Shown: in pieces, positions 1-7,447 of the stretch | How positions within the stretch are numbered: the first letter of the stretch is position 1 | Layout: each line of letters begins with the position of its first letter | Source of the DNA: Persicimonas caeni | Lineage (GTDB): Bacteria > Myxococcota_A > Bradymonadia > Bradymonadales > Bradymonadaceae | NCBI RefSeq assembly: GCF_006517175.1 | Contig: NZ_CP041186.1 | Coordinates: 2,073,001 to 2,137,000 of the forward strand | Length of the DNA stretch: 64,000 bases | Direction: 5' to 3' | Program-made: the position numbers and the translations under genes | Notes under the pieces: model-generated | The model's database searches: none | What the model was told of the DNA's origin: nothing | The model's input: the letters and a program-made list of their open reading frames with translations, nothing else

Positions 1-1
1 G

Positions 2-784
2 CAGCACTGCCAGGTGCGCCGGGTGGCCGGAGACCACTACGAGCTCGACTCGCCGCAGTACGAGCCGCTGCACGCCCTCGACGCGATCTTCATGCGCAAG
101 GACCCGCCCTTCGACGTGCCCTACCTGCACGCCGCGCACATGCTCGAGTTGGCCGAGGAGAAGGGCTGCTTCGTCATCAACAAGCCCAACGGCCTGCGCG
201 CGGCCAACGAGAAGCTGTACGCGCTGCACTTCGCCGAGCTCATCCCCGACACCGTCGTCACCCGCAGCGCCGAGCGCATCCACGGCTTCCTCGACGACCA
301 CGAGGGCCGCTGCATCATCAAGCCCATCGACGGCCACGGCGGCGAGGGCATCTTCGTGCTCGAGCGCGACGACAAAAACCTCAACGCCCTCATCGAGGTC
401 GCGACCGACCACGAGCGCAAAAAGATCATCTGCCAGAGCTATATCCCCGAGATCCGCGAGGGCGACAAACGCATCCTCATGCTCGACGGCGAACCCCTGG
501 GCGGCATCCTGCGCGTGCCCGCCGAGACCGAGCACCGCGGCAACATCCACGTGGGCGGCACGGTCAAGAAGGTCGAGCTGACCGAGCGCGACCGTGAGAT
601 CTGCGAGAAGGTCGGCGAGCGCCTGCGCCAGGACGGCATCTGGTTCGCCGGCATCGACGTCATCGGGGAGTTTTTGACCGAGGTCAATGTGACGAGCCCG
701 ACTGGCATTCAAGAGATGAGCCGGCTGAACGGGGTCGACGGGGCTGGGGATGTGATTGGGTTTATCGAGGGGCGGGTGGCGTAG
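2..784 (+). CDS. gshB: Glutathione synthetase, 3' part (5' end outside window)
   Basis: Joins gamma-glutamylcysteine and glycine with ATP to make glutathione in the cytosol. The reading frame is open to the window edge, so the N-terminal part (roughly 60 residues, judging from E. coli GshB of about 315) is missing; the GTG at 14 is internal. Visible family features are FMRKDPPFD, VINKPNGLRAANEKL, the ATP-grasp glycine-rich stretch IIKPIDGHGGEGIF and the metal/ATP-binding end GIDVIGEFLTEVNVTSPTGI. These match GshB closely along the whole visible length. The stop TAG at 782 is followed by a palindromic element before a convergent phosphatase gene. Confidence 0.95.
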   Translation, partial: QHCQVRRVAGDHYELDSPQYEPLHALDAIFMRKDPPFDVPYLHAAHMLELAEEKGCFVINKPNGLRAANEKLYALHFAELIPDTVVTRSAERIHGFLDDHEGRCIIKPIDGHGGEGIFVLERDDKNLNALIEVATDHERKKIICQSYIPEIREGDKRILMLDGEPLGGILRVPAETEHRGNIHVGGTVKKVELTERDREICEKVGERLRQDGIWFAGIDVIGEFLTEVNVTSPTGIQEMSRLNGVDGAGDVIGFIEGRVA

Positions 785-798
785 GTTTTGGGTTGTTG

Positions 799-1016
799 GG
801 GCTGCCCCTCCGGCGGCTCTCGCTTCGCTCCGCCGCCACCTCCCCCGCGCTGAACACGCCGGGGAGGAGCGCCTCGCCCTTTTGTTATGCAATAGCCTCG
901 CGTCGGAAATCCACCACTACTCGATCACGAAGGGGCTTCTCCCCGCGGCCTTCGCCGGGGGGAGGTGCCGAGCACCAGCCGCCAAAGGCGGCGGCGTGTG
1001 AGGCGGAGGGGCCCCC
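799..1016. repeat. Cloverleaf-like palindromic intergenic element
   Basis: The gap between gshB and the convergent phosphatase is filled by nested inverted repeats. An outer pair (CCCCTCCG near 805, CGGAGGGG near 1004) encloses a hairpin with arms CCTCCCC and GGGGAGG near 838-867 and a second hairpin of CTCCCC/GGGGGAG type near 938-964. Another inner pair, CGGCGG/CCGCC, is also present. There is no ORF worth calling. The design (outer stem plus two inner hairpins) resembles the elements at 11949 and 49141, although the sequence differs. Confidence 0.6.
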
Positions 1017-1029
1017 GAAAACCCAAACA

Positions 1030-2154
1030 CTACGAAAAGAGTCCCTTCTTAGGCTGCACCGACTCGCGCATCTTCCGATCCGCCCGCAACACCTCGATAT
1101 AATCCACCGGACCCTCCCACTCTCGCGTGACGTTCTGCACGCGCGGGCTCAGCGCCCTCACACGAGTAATCAGACGCTCTAAGAAGCCGGGCGGCAAGGC
1201 CTTTTGGTGCTCGGCGTGCTCCCACTCGTCGGCGAGGCGGTCGAGGACGCTCATGTCGACGTGGCGGCGGCGGGCGAGGTCTTGGAGGCTGTTGGCGAGT
1301 TCGACCAGGCCGTAGTCGTCGCGCTCGATCATCTCGGAGGCGACGCGGATGAGGCCGTCGGCGGCGATGACCTCGTCGGCATACAAAACAAGCGCGGCCT
1401 GGAAGTAGTTGATGATCGGGATGAGGCGGGGGCCGAAGACCCAGAAGCGCCCCGGCGCCGAGCGGCGGTCGAGGTGGATGAAGATGCGCTGGACGTTGTC
1501 GTGAACGCGCGTGTTGGCGAAGTGGCTCAGGATCGACTCGGCGGTGACGTCGTAGACCTCGGCCTCGTCCAAGATGGCGACGAGTTGCTCCTCGTCGACG
1601 GTGCCGGCGGCCAGGTCGGCGTACAGCGAGTAGATGAAGGCGTCCTGCTCGGCGTCGTCGCCGAACAGCGTCTCCGGGGCGATCTGGCTCATCGCGCGCA
1701 GCCGGAGCAGCGAGTCGAGCTTGTAGCCGACCTGCCCGCGCACGGCGCGGAAGCGTCCGGTCAGGATATTCTTGAGGGTGGGCTTGAGGATGAACGCATC
1801 GGGGCGGATGCCGTCGAGTTCGAATTTGCGCTCGAGGGTGTTGCGCATCTGCGAGGGGCTGCCCGAGATGAAGGTGACCAGCGCGCGGGTCTGCTCCTTC
1901 TCGCGGGTCAGCTCGCGCAACAGCGCCACCGCCCCAGGCACGTTAACCTTCTCCTCGGGCTTTTGCAGCGCGGTGCGAATCAGGTCGCGCACCGTGTCGA
2001 ACTCGGTGCGCAGGTAGGTCTTGTCGAGATCCCACCGAAAGATGTGCCGAACGGGTAGCTCGTCGACTTCGACGTCCTGGATGTGCTTACCGTCAGTCAC
2101 GTCCGTATGCCTGGCCTGGCTGTCAGAATGGGACTCTGCGCGATCACGCAGCAA
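1030..2154 (-). CDS. App1-like HAD-fold phosphatase domain protein
   Basis: Probably a phosphatase of the App1/DUF2183 (LNS2-like) branch of the HAD superfamily. It shows motif I as WDLDKTYL (Asp42 and Asp44 as nucleophile and acid), motif II in TFISGSP (about 94-100) and an acidic motif GDDAEQDAF near residue 165. Eukaryotic App1 acts on phosphatidic acid; the substrate here is unknown. The C-terminal half, about 200 residues, is helical and I do not recognise it. The start is uncertain: the frame opens at a TTG at 2154, and a GTG lies at 2100. The DNA in this region resembles the start of plsX (SHSD versus AHSD), and a plsX-like promoter lies upstream at 2230-2258. Confidence 0.7.
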   Translation of the reverse strand: MLRDRAESHSDSQARHTDVTDGKHIQDVEVDELPVRHIFRWDLDKTYLRTEFDTVRDLIRTALQKPEEKVNVPGAVALLRELTREKEQTRALVTFISGSPSQMRNTLERKFELDGIRPDAFILKPTLKNILTGRFRAVRGQVGYKLDSLLRLRAMSQIAPETLFGDDAEQDAFIYSLYADLAAGTVDEEQLVAILDEAEVYDVTAESILSHFANTRVHDNVQRIFIHLDRRSAPGRFWVFGPRLIPIINYFQAALVLYADEVIAADGLIRVASEMIERDDYGLVELANSLQDLARRRHVDMSVLDRLADEWEHAEHQKALPPGFLERLITRVRALSPRVQNVTREWEGPVDYIEVLRADRKMRESVQPKKGLFS

Positions 2155-2229
2155 AGATCGGCACGCGCGGATTGGCGGACCAGCTCGTTGCGGTCGTCTT
2201 GGGCCGCGCGCGGATTGCCCGATGGGCGC

Positions 2230-2258
2230 AATCTATCACCGGGCACTAACAGGGTCAA
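2230..2258 (-). promoter_or_regulatory. Sigma70-type promoter of the App1-like gene
   Basis: On the minus strand, TTGACC (2258-2253), a 17-nt spacer and TAGATT (2235-2230). Both hexamers and the spacer length are identical to those of the plsX promoter at 5500-5528. Start of transcription is expected near 2223, giving a leader of about 70-120 nt before the phosphatase start. Confidence 0.6.
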
Positions 2259-2414
2259 AGAGGTCGCGTCGAGTCTGCCGCCATCGGGCGGGTCGACGCC
2301 GGTTGACTCGCGCTGCGCGTGCGTCGATTGGAATCTCGGGGTTTCCACCTAGTTTTATGGGGGAGTTCGCTGTAGTCGCCGCACACCCACGTCAGCCCCA
2401 CCCCCTTCGAGTCT

Positions 2415-4445
2415 ATGACACAGCGTCGCGAGACCGAGCCACACATCGTAGCGCGCAAGACGCGTTGGCTGCTCGATGCCGCGCCCACGATCGCCGGAGG
2501 ACTCATCTTGGCCGTCGCCATCGTGGTGCTGGTCGTCGGCTGGATCTTCGGAGTGCCCGCAGCTCAACGCATCGCCCCCGGCCTGGCAAGTATGAAGGCC
2601 AACACGGCAGTCGGCTTCATTCTGTTGTCGGGGGCCCTGCTCACCCTCGTGCACTGGAAGGGAAACGCCGGCCGATGGGTGACACGGCTGGCCGCGCTGG
2701 CGGCGGTGGTGCTCGGGGCTGCGACGCTGAGCCAGGACCTGTGGGGCATCAACCTGGGCATCGACACCCTCATCGCCGAAGACCCCCACTCGGTGTTGAC
2801 GTGGCATCCCGGCCGCATGTCGCCGGGCACGGCCATCGGCTTCATGTTGACCGGCGTGGCGCTCACCGCATACGCCTCGCCGTGGCGCCGTGCCCGCAGG
2901 CTCGCCGACGGGTTGACCTTCTGGGTGGGCGTCATCGGTCTGTTGGCGATCATCGGCTATGTATACAACCTGGAGCGCCTCTATGAGGTGGCACCGTTCA
3001 ATTCGATGGCGGTGCATACGGCGGTCAGCTTCTGCGTGCTGGCGTGCGGACTGGTCAGCTTCGACTGGCGCGAAGGCCCCGCCGAAGTCTTGGCGCGCGA
3101 CAGCGTCGAAGGTGCCCTCTCCAGACGCCTGGTGCCCACCGGCCTGCTGGTGCCGGCTGTGCTCGGCGTAGTGTTCCTGCTCGGAGAAAACACAGGTCTG
3201 TACGGCCCCCACTTCTCCTTGGCGCTGCTGGCGTTGAGCACCGGGATCATCTTCGTTGTGCTCGTCTGGCGCACCGGGGTGGTCATCGAGTCGATCGACG
3301 AGCGGCGCCGCGTCAGCGAGCACCGCTTTCGCGAGTTGGCCGACGCGATGCCTCAAATCGTCTGGTCGGCAGGGTCCGACGGCCAGCCTGACTACGTCAA
3401 CCAGCGCTGGCGTGAAGTGATGAAGCCCCACAACGGCGATGCTCTGGCTCAATGGCGACAAATGCTCCACCCCTGCGACCGAGACGAGTGGAGCGAACGC
3501 TGGCAAGCCTCGATCGCGTCGGGCGAGCCTTTCGAGATGGAGTATCGGGTCCGGGTCGCGCCGGATACATGGCAGTGGCACCTGGGGCGAGCCGTGCGCG
3601 TCGAGCCCCGAGACGACGAGCCGCGCTGGTACGCCACGAGCACCGACATCGACCACCAAAAGCGCGTCCAAGAGCACCTCGACGAGGCGTCCCGTCAAAA
3701 GGACGACTTCATGGCCATTCTGGGCCACGAGCTGCGCAATCCCATCGCCTCGATCATGAGCAGCGTCGAGTTTCTCCTGGCCCACGAGTCGGCGGCGAGC
3801 CAACAGAGGTTCCTCGAGATCATCGAGCGGCAAACCGGCCACATGGCCGGACTGATCGAGGACCTGGTCGACCTGGCCAGTATCAGTCGAGGGGAGTATC
3901 CGCTGCGCCCGGTGCAGCTCGACGTGGCCGACTTGGTCGAGCAAGTCGTCGAGGATGTGGCCGCGCAGGCCGACGACCACGACCACGAGCTGGTCGTCGA
4001 GGTCGACCGACCCACGCCCCTGGTCGCCGACCCGCTTCGCCTGCAGCAAGTCGTGCGCAACCTGGTCGACAACGCCATCAAATACTCACCTGACGGCAGC
4101 CGCATCGAGGTGTCGGTGGAGAATGCAGACGAGGACGGAGAAGTCGTCCTGCGGGTGGCCGACAACGGCCAAGGCATCGAGCCGCAAGCGCTCCCGTTTA
4201 TCTTCGACCTGTTCATGCAGACGGAGCGCAGCCTCGATCGGCCCGGCGGGGGTCTGGGTGTGGGGTTGGCGCTGGTCAAACGCCTGGCCGAGATGCACGG
4301 AGGTTGCGTCGAGGCGCATAGCGAAGGCGTGGGCGAGGGAGCCGAGTTCGTCATACGCCTGCCGAAAGGACGCCTGACGCCCCAGGAGCAAGTGGCAGCG
4401 CACTCCGCCGAAGCTACTCCTTCTCGGCCAGCGCCCGGGCGATGA
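2415..4445 (+). CDS. Membrane PAS-domain sensor histidine kinase
   Basis: A sensor kinase of 676 residues. Residues about 25-290 hold six to eight hydrophobic segments in a MASE-like integral membrane sensor region. A PAS domain follows (about 305-420, starting RFRELADAMPQIVWSA), then a HisKA domain with the phospho-accepting His438 in ILGHELRNPIAS and an HATPase_c domain (NLVDNAIKYS, DNGQGIEP, GGGLGVGLALVKRLAEMHGG). It presumably senses something in or near the membrane and passes phosphate to a receiver, but no response regulator gene adjoins it, so it is an orphan here. The start ATG at 2415 precedes a basic segment and the first membrane helix. Its 3' end overlaps that of plsX by 32 bp, an unusual convergent overlap. 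Confidence 0.9.
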   Translation: MTQRRETEPHIVARKTRWLLDAAPTIAGGLILAVAIVVLVVGWIFGVPAAQRIAPGLASMKANTAVGFILLSGALLTLVHWKGNAGRWVTRLAALAAVVLGAATLSQDLWGINLGIDTLIAEDPHSVLTWHPGRMSPGTAIGFMLTGVALTAYASPWRRARRLADGLTFWVGVIGLLAIIGYVYNLERLYEVAPFNSMAVHTAVSFCVLACGLVSFDWREGPAEVLARDSVEGALSRRLVPTGLLVPAVLGVVFLLGENTGLYGPHFSLALLALSTGIIFVVLVWRTGVVIESIDERRRVSEHRFRELADAMPQIVWSAGSDGQPDYVNQRWREVMKPHNGDALAQWRQMLHPCDRDEWSERWQASIASGEPFEMEYRVRVAPDTWQWHLGRAVRVEPRDDEPRWYATSTDIDHQKRVQEHLDEASRQKDDFMAILGHELRNPIASIMSSVEFLLAHESAASQQRFLEIIERQTGHMAGLIEDLVDLASISRGEYPLRPVQLDVADLVEQVVEDVAAQADDHDHELVVEVDRPTPLVADPLRLQQVVRNLVDNAIKYSPDGSRIEVSVENADEDGEVVLRVADNGQGIEPQALPFIFDLFMQTERSLDRPGGGLGVGLALVKRLAEMHGGCVEAHSEGVGEGAEFVIRLPKGRLTPQEQVAAHSAEATPSRPAPGR

Positions 4446-5490
4446 CGCGCGGAAGCTCGGCGCGCACATTCTTGATGGCCAGCTTGATGGCGTTTTCGAT
4501 CGCGCGGCTCTCCGAGTGGGGGTGCGCCACGATCATGACCCGGTCGATCCCCAACAGCGGCGCGCCGCCGTACTCCTCGAAGTCGGTCAACTGCTTGATG
4601 CGGTTGAGCCCGCCCGAGAGCAGCTTGAGGCCGAGCTTCCAGGCCATCTTCTCGCGGTAGGCCGAGCGCGCCAACTCGAAGGCTGCCTCGCTGACGCCCT
4701 CCAAGATCTTGATGGTCACGTCGCCCACAAAGCCCTCGCATACTATCACGTCGACCAAGCCACGGGGGATGTCGTGGCCCTCGATATTGCCGTAGAAGTG
4801 GACCCGCTCGTCATCTCGCAGCTTTTCATAGGCCTCGCGCACCGACTCGGTGCCCAAGGTGTTCTCGCGCGAGTTCGACAACAGGGCCACCCGCGGCCGC
4901 TCGTTGGCGCTGACAATCTGGGCGTAGGCCGAGCCCATCAGCGCGAACGTCACCAGGTCGCGCGCATCGGCACGCAACGAGGCGCCCACGTCCAGAAGCA
5001 GGCTGAACGGGTCTTGCTTCTCGCCGCGCTCACGCGGCGTCGGGTAGACCGAGGCCAGCGCGGCACGATGGACCCCGGGCAGCCGCTGGAAGGTGTGCAC
5101 GGCGGTGAGCACCGCGGCGCCCGGATTGCCCGCGGTGACCACCGCGTCGGCCAACCCGTCGGCGCATAGCCGGCACGCCTCGGCGATCGACGAGTCGGGC
5201 TTGTCGGCCGTGGCCGTCTTGGCCGGCTCGCCCATGCCGATGGAGGTGGGCGCATGACATATATGGATGCGCTCGGGGTTGTGGCTCGTGCTCAGCAAGA
5301 TCTCGGTGAGCTCGGCTTCGTCGCCGACCAGCGAAAAATACACCGGCCGAGCGGGCGGCTCGTACTTGCTCAACCGCGCCACGGCGCTGACCACTTCCCC
5401 GGGGGAGTGGTAGCCGCCCATGGCGTCGACGGCGATCGTAATGGGCGCGTCCGAGCTGTGCGCGGGCTTTCGGTCGTCAGAATGGGCCAT
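4414..5490 (-). CDS. plsX: Phosphate acyltransferase PlsX
   Basis: Converts acyl-ACP and phosphate to acyl-phosphate, the donor for PlsY in the first step of phosphatidic acid synthesis. It is a peripheral membrane or cytosolic enzyme. The signature ITIAVDAMGG is at residues 18-27, and the body (TAGNPGAAVLTAVHTFQRL, VICEGFVGDVTIKILEG, YGGAPLLGI) fits the family over its normal length. A 16-residue N-terminal extension precedes the usual start. The usual partner fabH does not follow. Promoter hexamers sit immediately upstream, so the mRNA may start only about 3 nt before the ATG at 5490, that is, leaderless. Confidence 0.95.
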   Translation of the reverse strand: MAHSDDRKPAHSSDAPITIAVDAMGGYHSPGEVVSAVARLSKYEPPARPVYFSLVGDEAELTEILLSTSHNPERIHICHAPTSIGMGEPAKTATADKPDSSIAEACRLCADGLADAVVTAGNPGAAVLTAVHTFQRLPGVHRAALASVYPTPRERGEKQDPFSLLLDVGASLRADARDLVTFALMGSAYAQIVSANERPRVALLSNSRENTLGTESVREAYEKLRDDERVHFYGNIEGHDIPRGLVDVIVCEGFVGDVTIKILEGVSEAAFELARSAYREKMAWKLGLKLLSGGLNRIKQLTDFEEYGGAPLLGIDRVMIVAHPHSESRAIENAIKLAIKNVRAELPRVIARALAEKE

Positions 5491-5499
5491 AGTGCGCGC

Positions 5500-5528
5500 A
5501 ATCTATCACTGGGTCTCCAGAGGGTCAA
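5500..5528 (-). promoter_or_regulatory. plsX promoter, predicts a near-leaderless mRNA
   Basis: On the minus strand, TTGACC (5528-5523), 17 nt and TAGATT (5505-5500). The expected transcription start is near 5493, three bases before the plsX ATG. The hexamers and spacing are the same as at 2230-2258. Confidence 0.65.
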
Positions 5529-5551
5529 AGTCGGCCGAGCAGCTCCACGTT

Positions 5552-5579
5552 TTGCCTGGACGACCGTCCGTAGTAAGAT
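5552..5579 (+). promoter_or_regulatory. Possible promoter of the metzincin lipoprotein
   Basis: TTGCCT (5552), 16 nt, TAAGAT (5574-5579). The expected start near 5586 again leaves almost no leader before the ATG at 5589. The hexamers each match only 4 of 6 consensus bases, so this is tentative. It is divergent from the plsX promoter in the same gap. Confidence 0.35.
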
Positions 5580-5588
5580 AGCCGGGCC

Positions 5589-7121
5589 ATGCGCCCTTCC
5601 CTACACATCTTGTCATTCGCCCTGTTCGTCGCCGCTTGCCTGATAGGTTGCAGCGACGAAGACGACGCGCCCGCGCCCACGATCAAAGGGCGCACCGAGG
5701 TGCCCGAAGGCGCCGACGGCAAGCCGTGCATCACCGACGACGACTGCAACAGCGAGTCGTGCTTGATGCAGTCGCACGGGTTTCCCGACGGCCACTGCAC
5801 CACCTTCAACTGCGATCGCCTCGACTGCAGCGGCGAAGCGTCGGTATGCGCCGCCCTGTGGGACGGCACGCCCGCGTGTTTGCTCCCGTGTGAGGCCGAC
5901 GAAGAGTGTCGCGACGGCTACACCTGCCAGTCAGTCTCCGGCCAAGCCGAGTCGACCTGCCTGCCGGCGGGCGGCGGAATCGATCCGGCCGAGGCCTTCG
6001 AGCCGACGCGCGATCTGCTGGCGTTCGACTGCGCGCCCACCGAGATTGGCCAGGACGATATCTACGGCCCAACATATACCTTCACCTTCGACCTCGGCGC
6101 CGAGGCCCAAAGCTTTTTGATGGTCCCCATGGTCGCCGAGGGCGTCGTAGTGCCGCTGTCGATGCAGACACCGAGCACGTCGGTCGACCTGCAGACCGAT
6201 TACCGCCACCACAACGCACGCCTGGGCGAGCTCGACTTCATCCCCGATTTGGCCGAGACGGGCACCTTCGGCCAAGTCGGCCTCGACTGGCCCATCTTGG
6301 TGCCGTATGCCCCCCAATACGCCGATTATGTCGAAGCCGGGGGCACCTACGAGCTGACCGTGGCGGCCGACACAGCCACGCCTTGTCTGTATGTCGTCGA
6401 GGGGAAGACGGGCACCACCATCGATCTGAATATCTACTTGGTCGGCGCCGGCGGGCGCACCGCCGAGGACGCCAAGGACGATCCCGATCTGGCCGCGGTC
6501 TTCGCCCGCGTCGACGAGATCTATGCCCAGGCGGGCATCGAGTTGGGCGAGGTGCGCTTCTTCGACGTGCCCGCTCACGTGCGCGAGACCTTCCGGGTGC
6601 TGCGCTCGCAGGTCGACGTCTACAAGCTCACGGCTTACGGTGAGCCGCCCGACGAGACGCTCGACGGCCACCTGTCGGTCGATCTCTTCCTGGTCGACGA
6701 CATGCAATTCCACGGCGCGAACGTGCTGGGCATCTCCGCCGGCGTCCCCGGCGCGGCGGGCCTGCACGGCAACCCGCGCAACGGACTGGTCTTCCAGACG
6801 GTCGATCTCGGCGCCGACAACGACCACGTCGCCCACATCCTCGCCCACGAGGTGGGCCACTACGTCGGGCTTCGCCACACCACCGAGGTCTACAAGGGCA
6901 CGAACACCGACGCCGAGCGCCAGATCGACCGCATGATGGGCGTGGTCGACCCGATCGAGGACACGGCGATCTGCGAAGAGATCCAGCAAACGGGCTTCGA
7001 TTGCCCCGACGCCGATAATTTGATGTTCCCGGCCGCCCCACCCGCGCATCTAAGTATCGACCCGCGCCTGACCCCCGGCCAAAAGGCGGTTTTTCAAGCC
7101 AGCCCCTTGGTCAAACGGTGA
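5589..7121 (+). CDS. Lipoprotein metalloprotease of metzincin type
   Basis: Predicted surface or periplasmic zinc protease of 510 residues. A signal peptide ends in the lipobox CLIGC (Cys21). A Cys-rich stretch follows (about 45-125, many CxxD/DC pairs). The middle holds a beta-rich region without clear match. The catalytic motif HEVGHYVGLRH has His420, Glu421, His424 and His430, which is the metzincin HExxHxxGxxH pattern, and NLMFPAAPP downstream could be the Met-turn. Family placement (M43-like or another metzincin) is uncertain. It is monocistronic, divergent from plsX, and would fit extracellular protein degradation in a predatory lifestyle, but that is inference. Confidence 0.8.
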   Translation: MRPSLHILSFALFVAACLIGCSDEDDAPAPTIKGRTEVPEGADGKPCITDDDCNSESCLMQSHGFPDGHCTTFNCDRLDCSGEASVCAALWDGTPACLLPCEADEECRDGYTCQSVSGQAESTCLPAGGGIDPAEAFEPTRDLLAFDCAPTEIGQDDIYGPTYTFTFDLGAEAQSFLMVPMVAEGVVVPLSMQTPSTSVDLQTDYRHHNARLGELDFIPDLAETGTFGQVGLDWPILVPYAPQYADYVEAGGTYELTVAADTATPCLYVVEGKTGTTIDLNIYLVGAGGRTAEDAKDDPDLAAVFARVDEIYAQAGIELGEVRFFDVPAHVRETFRVLRSQVDVYKLTAYGEPPDETLDGHLSVDLFLVDDMQFHGANVLGISAGVPGAAGLHGNPRNGLVFQTVDLGADNDHVAHILAHEVGHYVGLRHTTEVYKGTNTDAERQIDRMMGVVDPIEDTAICEEIQQTGFDCPDADNLMFPAAPPAHLSIDPRLTPGQKAVFQASPLVKR

Positions 7122-7178
7122 GCTCTGCGCGTTGTTACCCCGAAACGACAAAAAGTTGCCAAAAAAGTGCCAAACGAC

Positions 7179-7206
7179 TTGACAGCCACGCCAGAGCGAC
7201 TAAACT
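7179..7206 (+). promoter_or_regulatory. Strong sigma70-type promoter for the 7.2-kb RNA
   Basis: TTGACA (7179-7184), 16-nt spacer, TAAACT (7201-7206). The -35 is a perfect consensus. The expected start at about 7213 coincides with the first base of the long stem in the RNA below. Confidence 0.7.
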
Positions 7207-7212
7207 TGGACG

Positions 7213-7312
7213 TGGTTCTCGGAGGACGGTCGACATGCAATCCCCCCAGGCCGTTAGCCAGGTACATGTCCTATGGCTACGCGTTACGTCCTCTGAGAAC
7301 CATTTTCTTTTT
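7213..7312 (+). ncRNA. Candidate structured small RNA (~100 nt), unknown family
   Basis: The 326-base gap between two genes has no convincing ORF but carries a complete small-RNA architecture. Bases 7213-7228 pair with 7287-7302 in an uninterrupted 16-bp stem (one G-U). The stem is followed at once by ATTTTCTTTTTT, so it can act as its own terminator. Inside, 7255-7260 (TAGCCA) pairs with 7274-7279 (TGGCTA), and the 13-nt loop contains CATGTC (7265-7270), exactly complementary to GACATG at 7232-7237, allowing a pseudoknot. A C-run (TCCCCCC, 7241-7247) may be unpaired and could contact Shine-Dalgarno sequences. I see no match to SRP, 6S, tmRNA or RNase P motifs. Confidence 0.7.
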
Positions 7313-7314
7313 TC

Positions 7315-7338
7315 AGCGCCCCGTTGAGGGCGCTTTTT
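7315..7338 (+). terminator. Intrinsic terminator downstream of the small RNA
   Basis: GCGCCC and GGGCGC arms around CGTTGA, followed by TTTTTT. It is a second terminator behind the one formed by the RNA's own long stem and insulates the following sulfatase-like gene. Confidence 0.8.
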
Positions 7339-7447
7339 TGTTTCTTGCCATCGCGCTCCCAACTTCAACACATCAACGAATAGAATTTCTGCGCCCCATC
7401 TGATACTCAAGTAGGTCGGTAAAACTCCAACGCTTTCTCGACCGACC

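Noticed and set aside
7213-7312. SRP 4.5S RNA, 6S RNA or tmRNA
   Set aside because: The SRP apical sequence GGAAGGAAGCAGCC is missing, length and bubble layout do not fit 6S, and there is no alanine-tRNA-like end for tmRNA.
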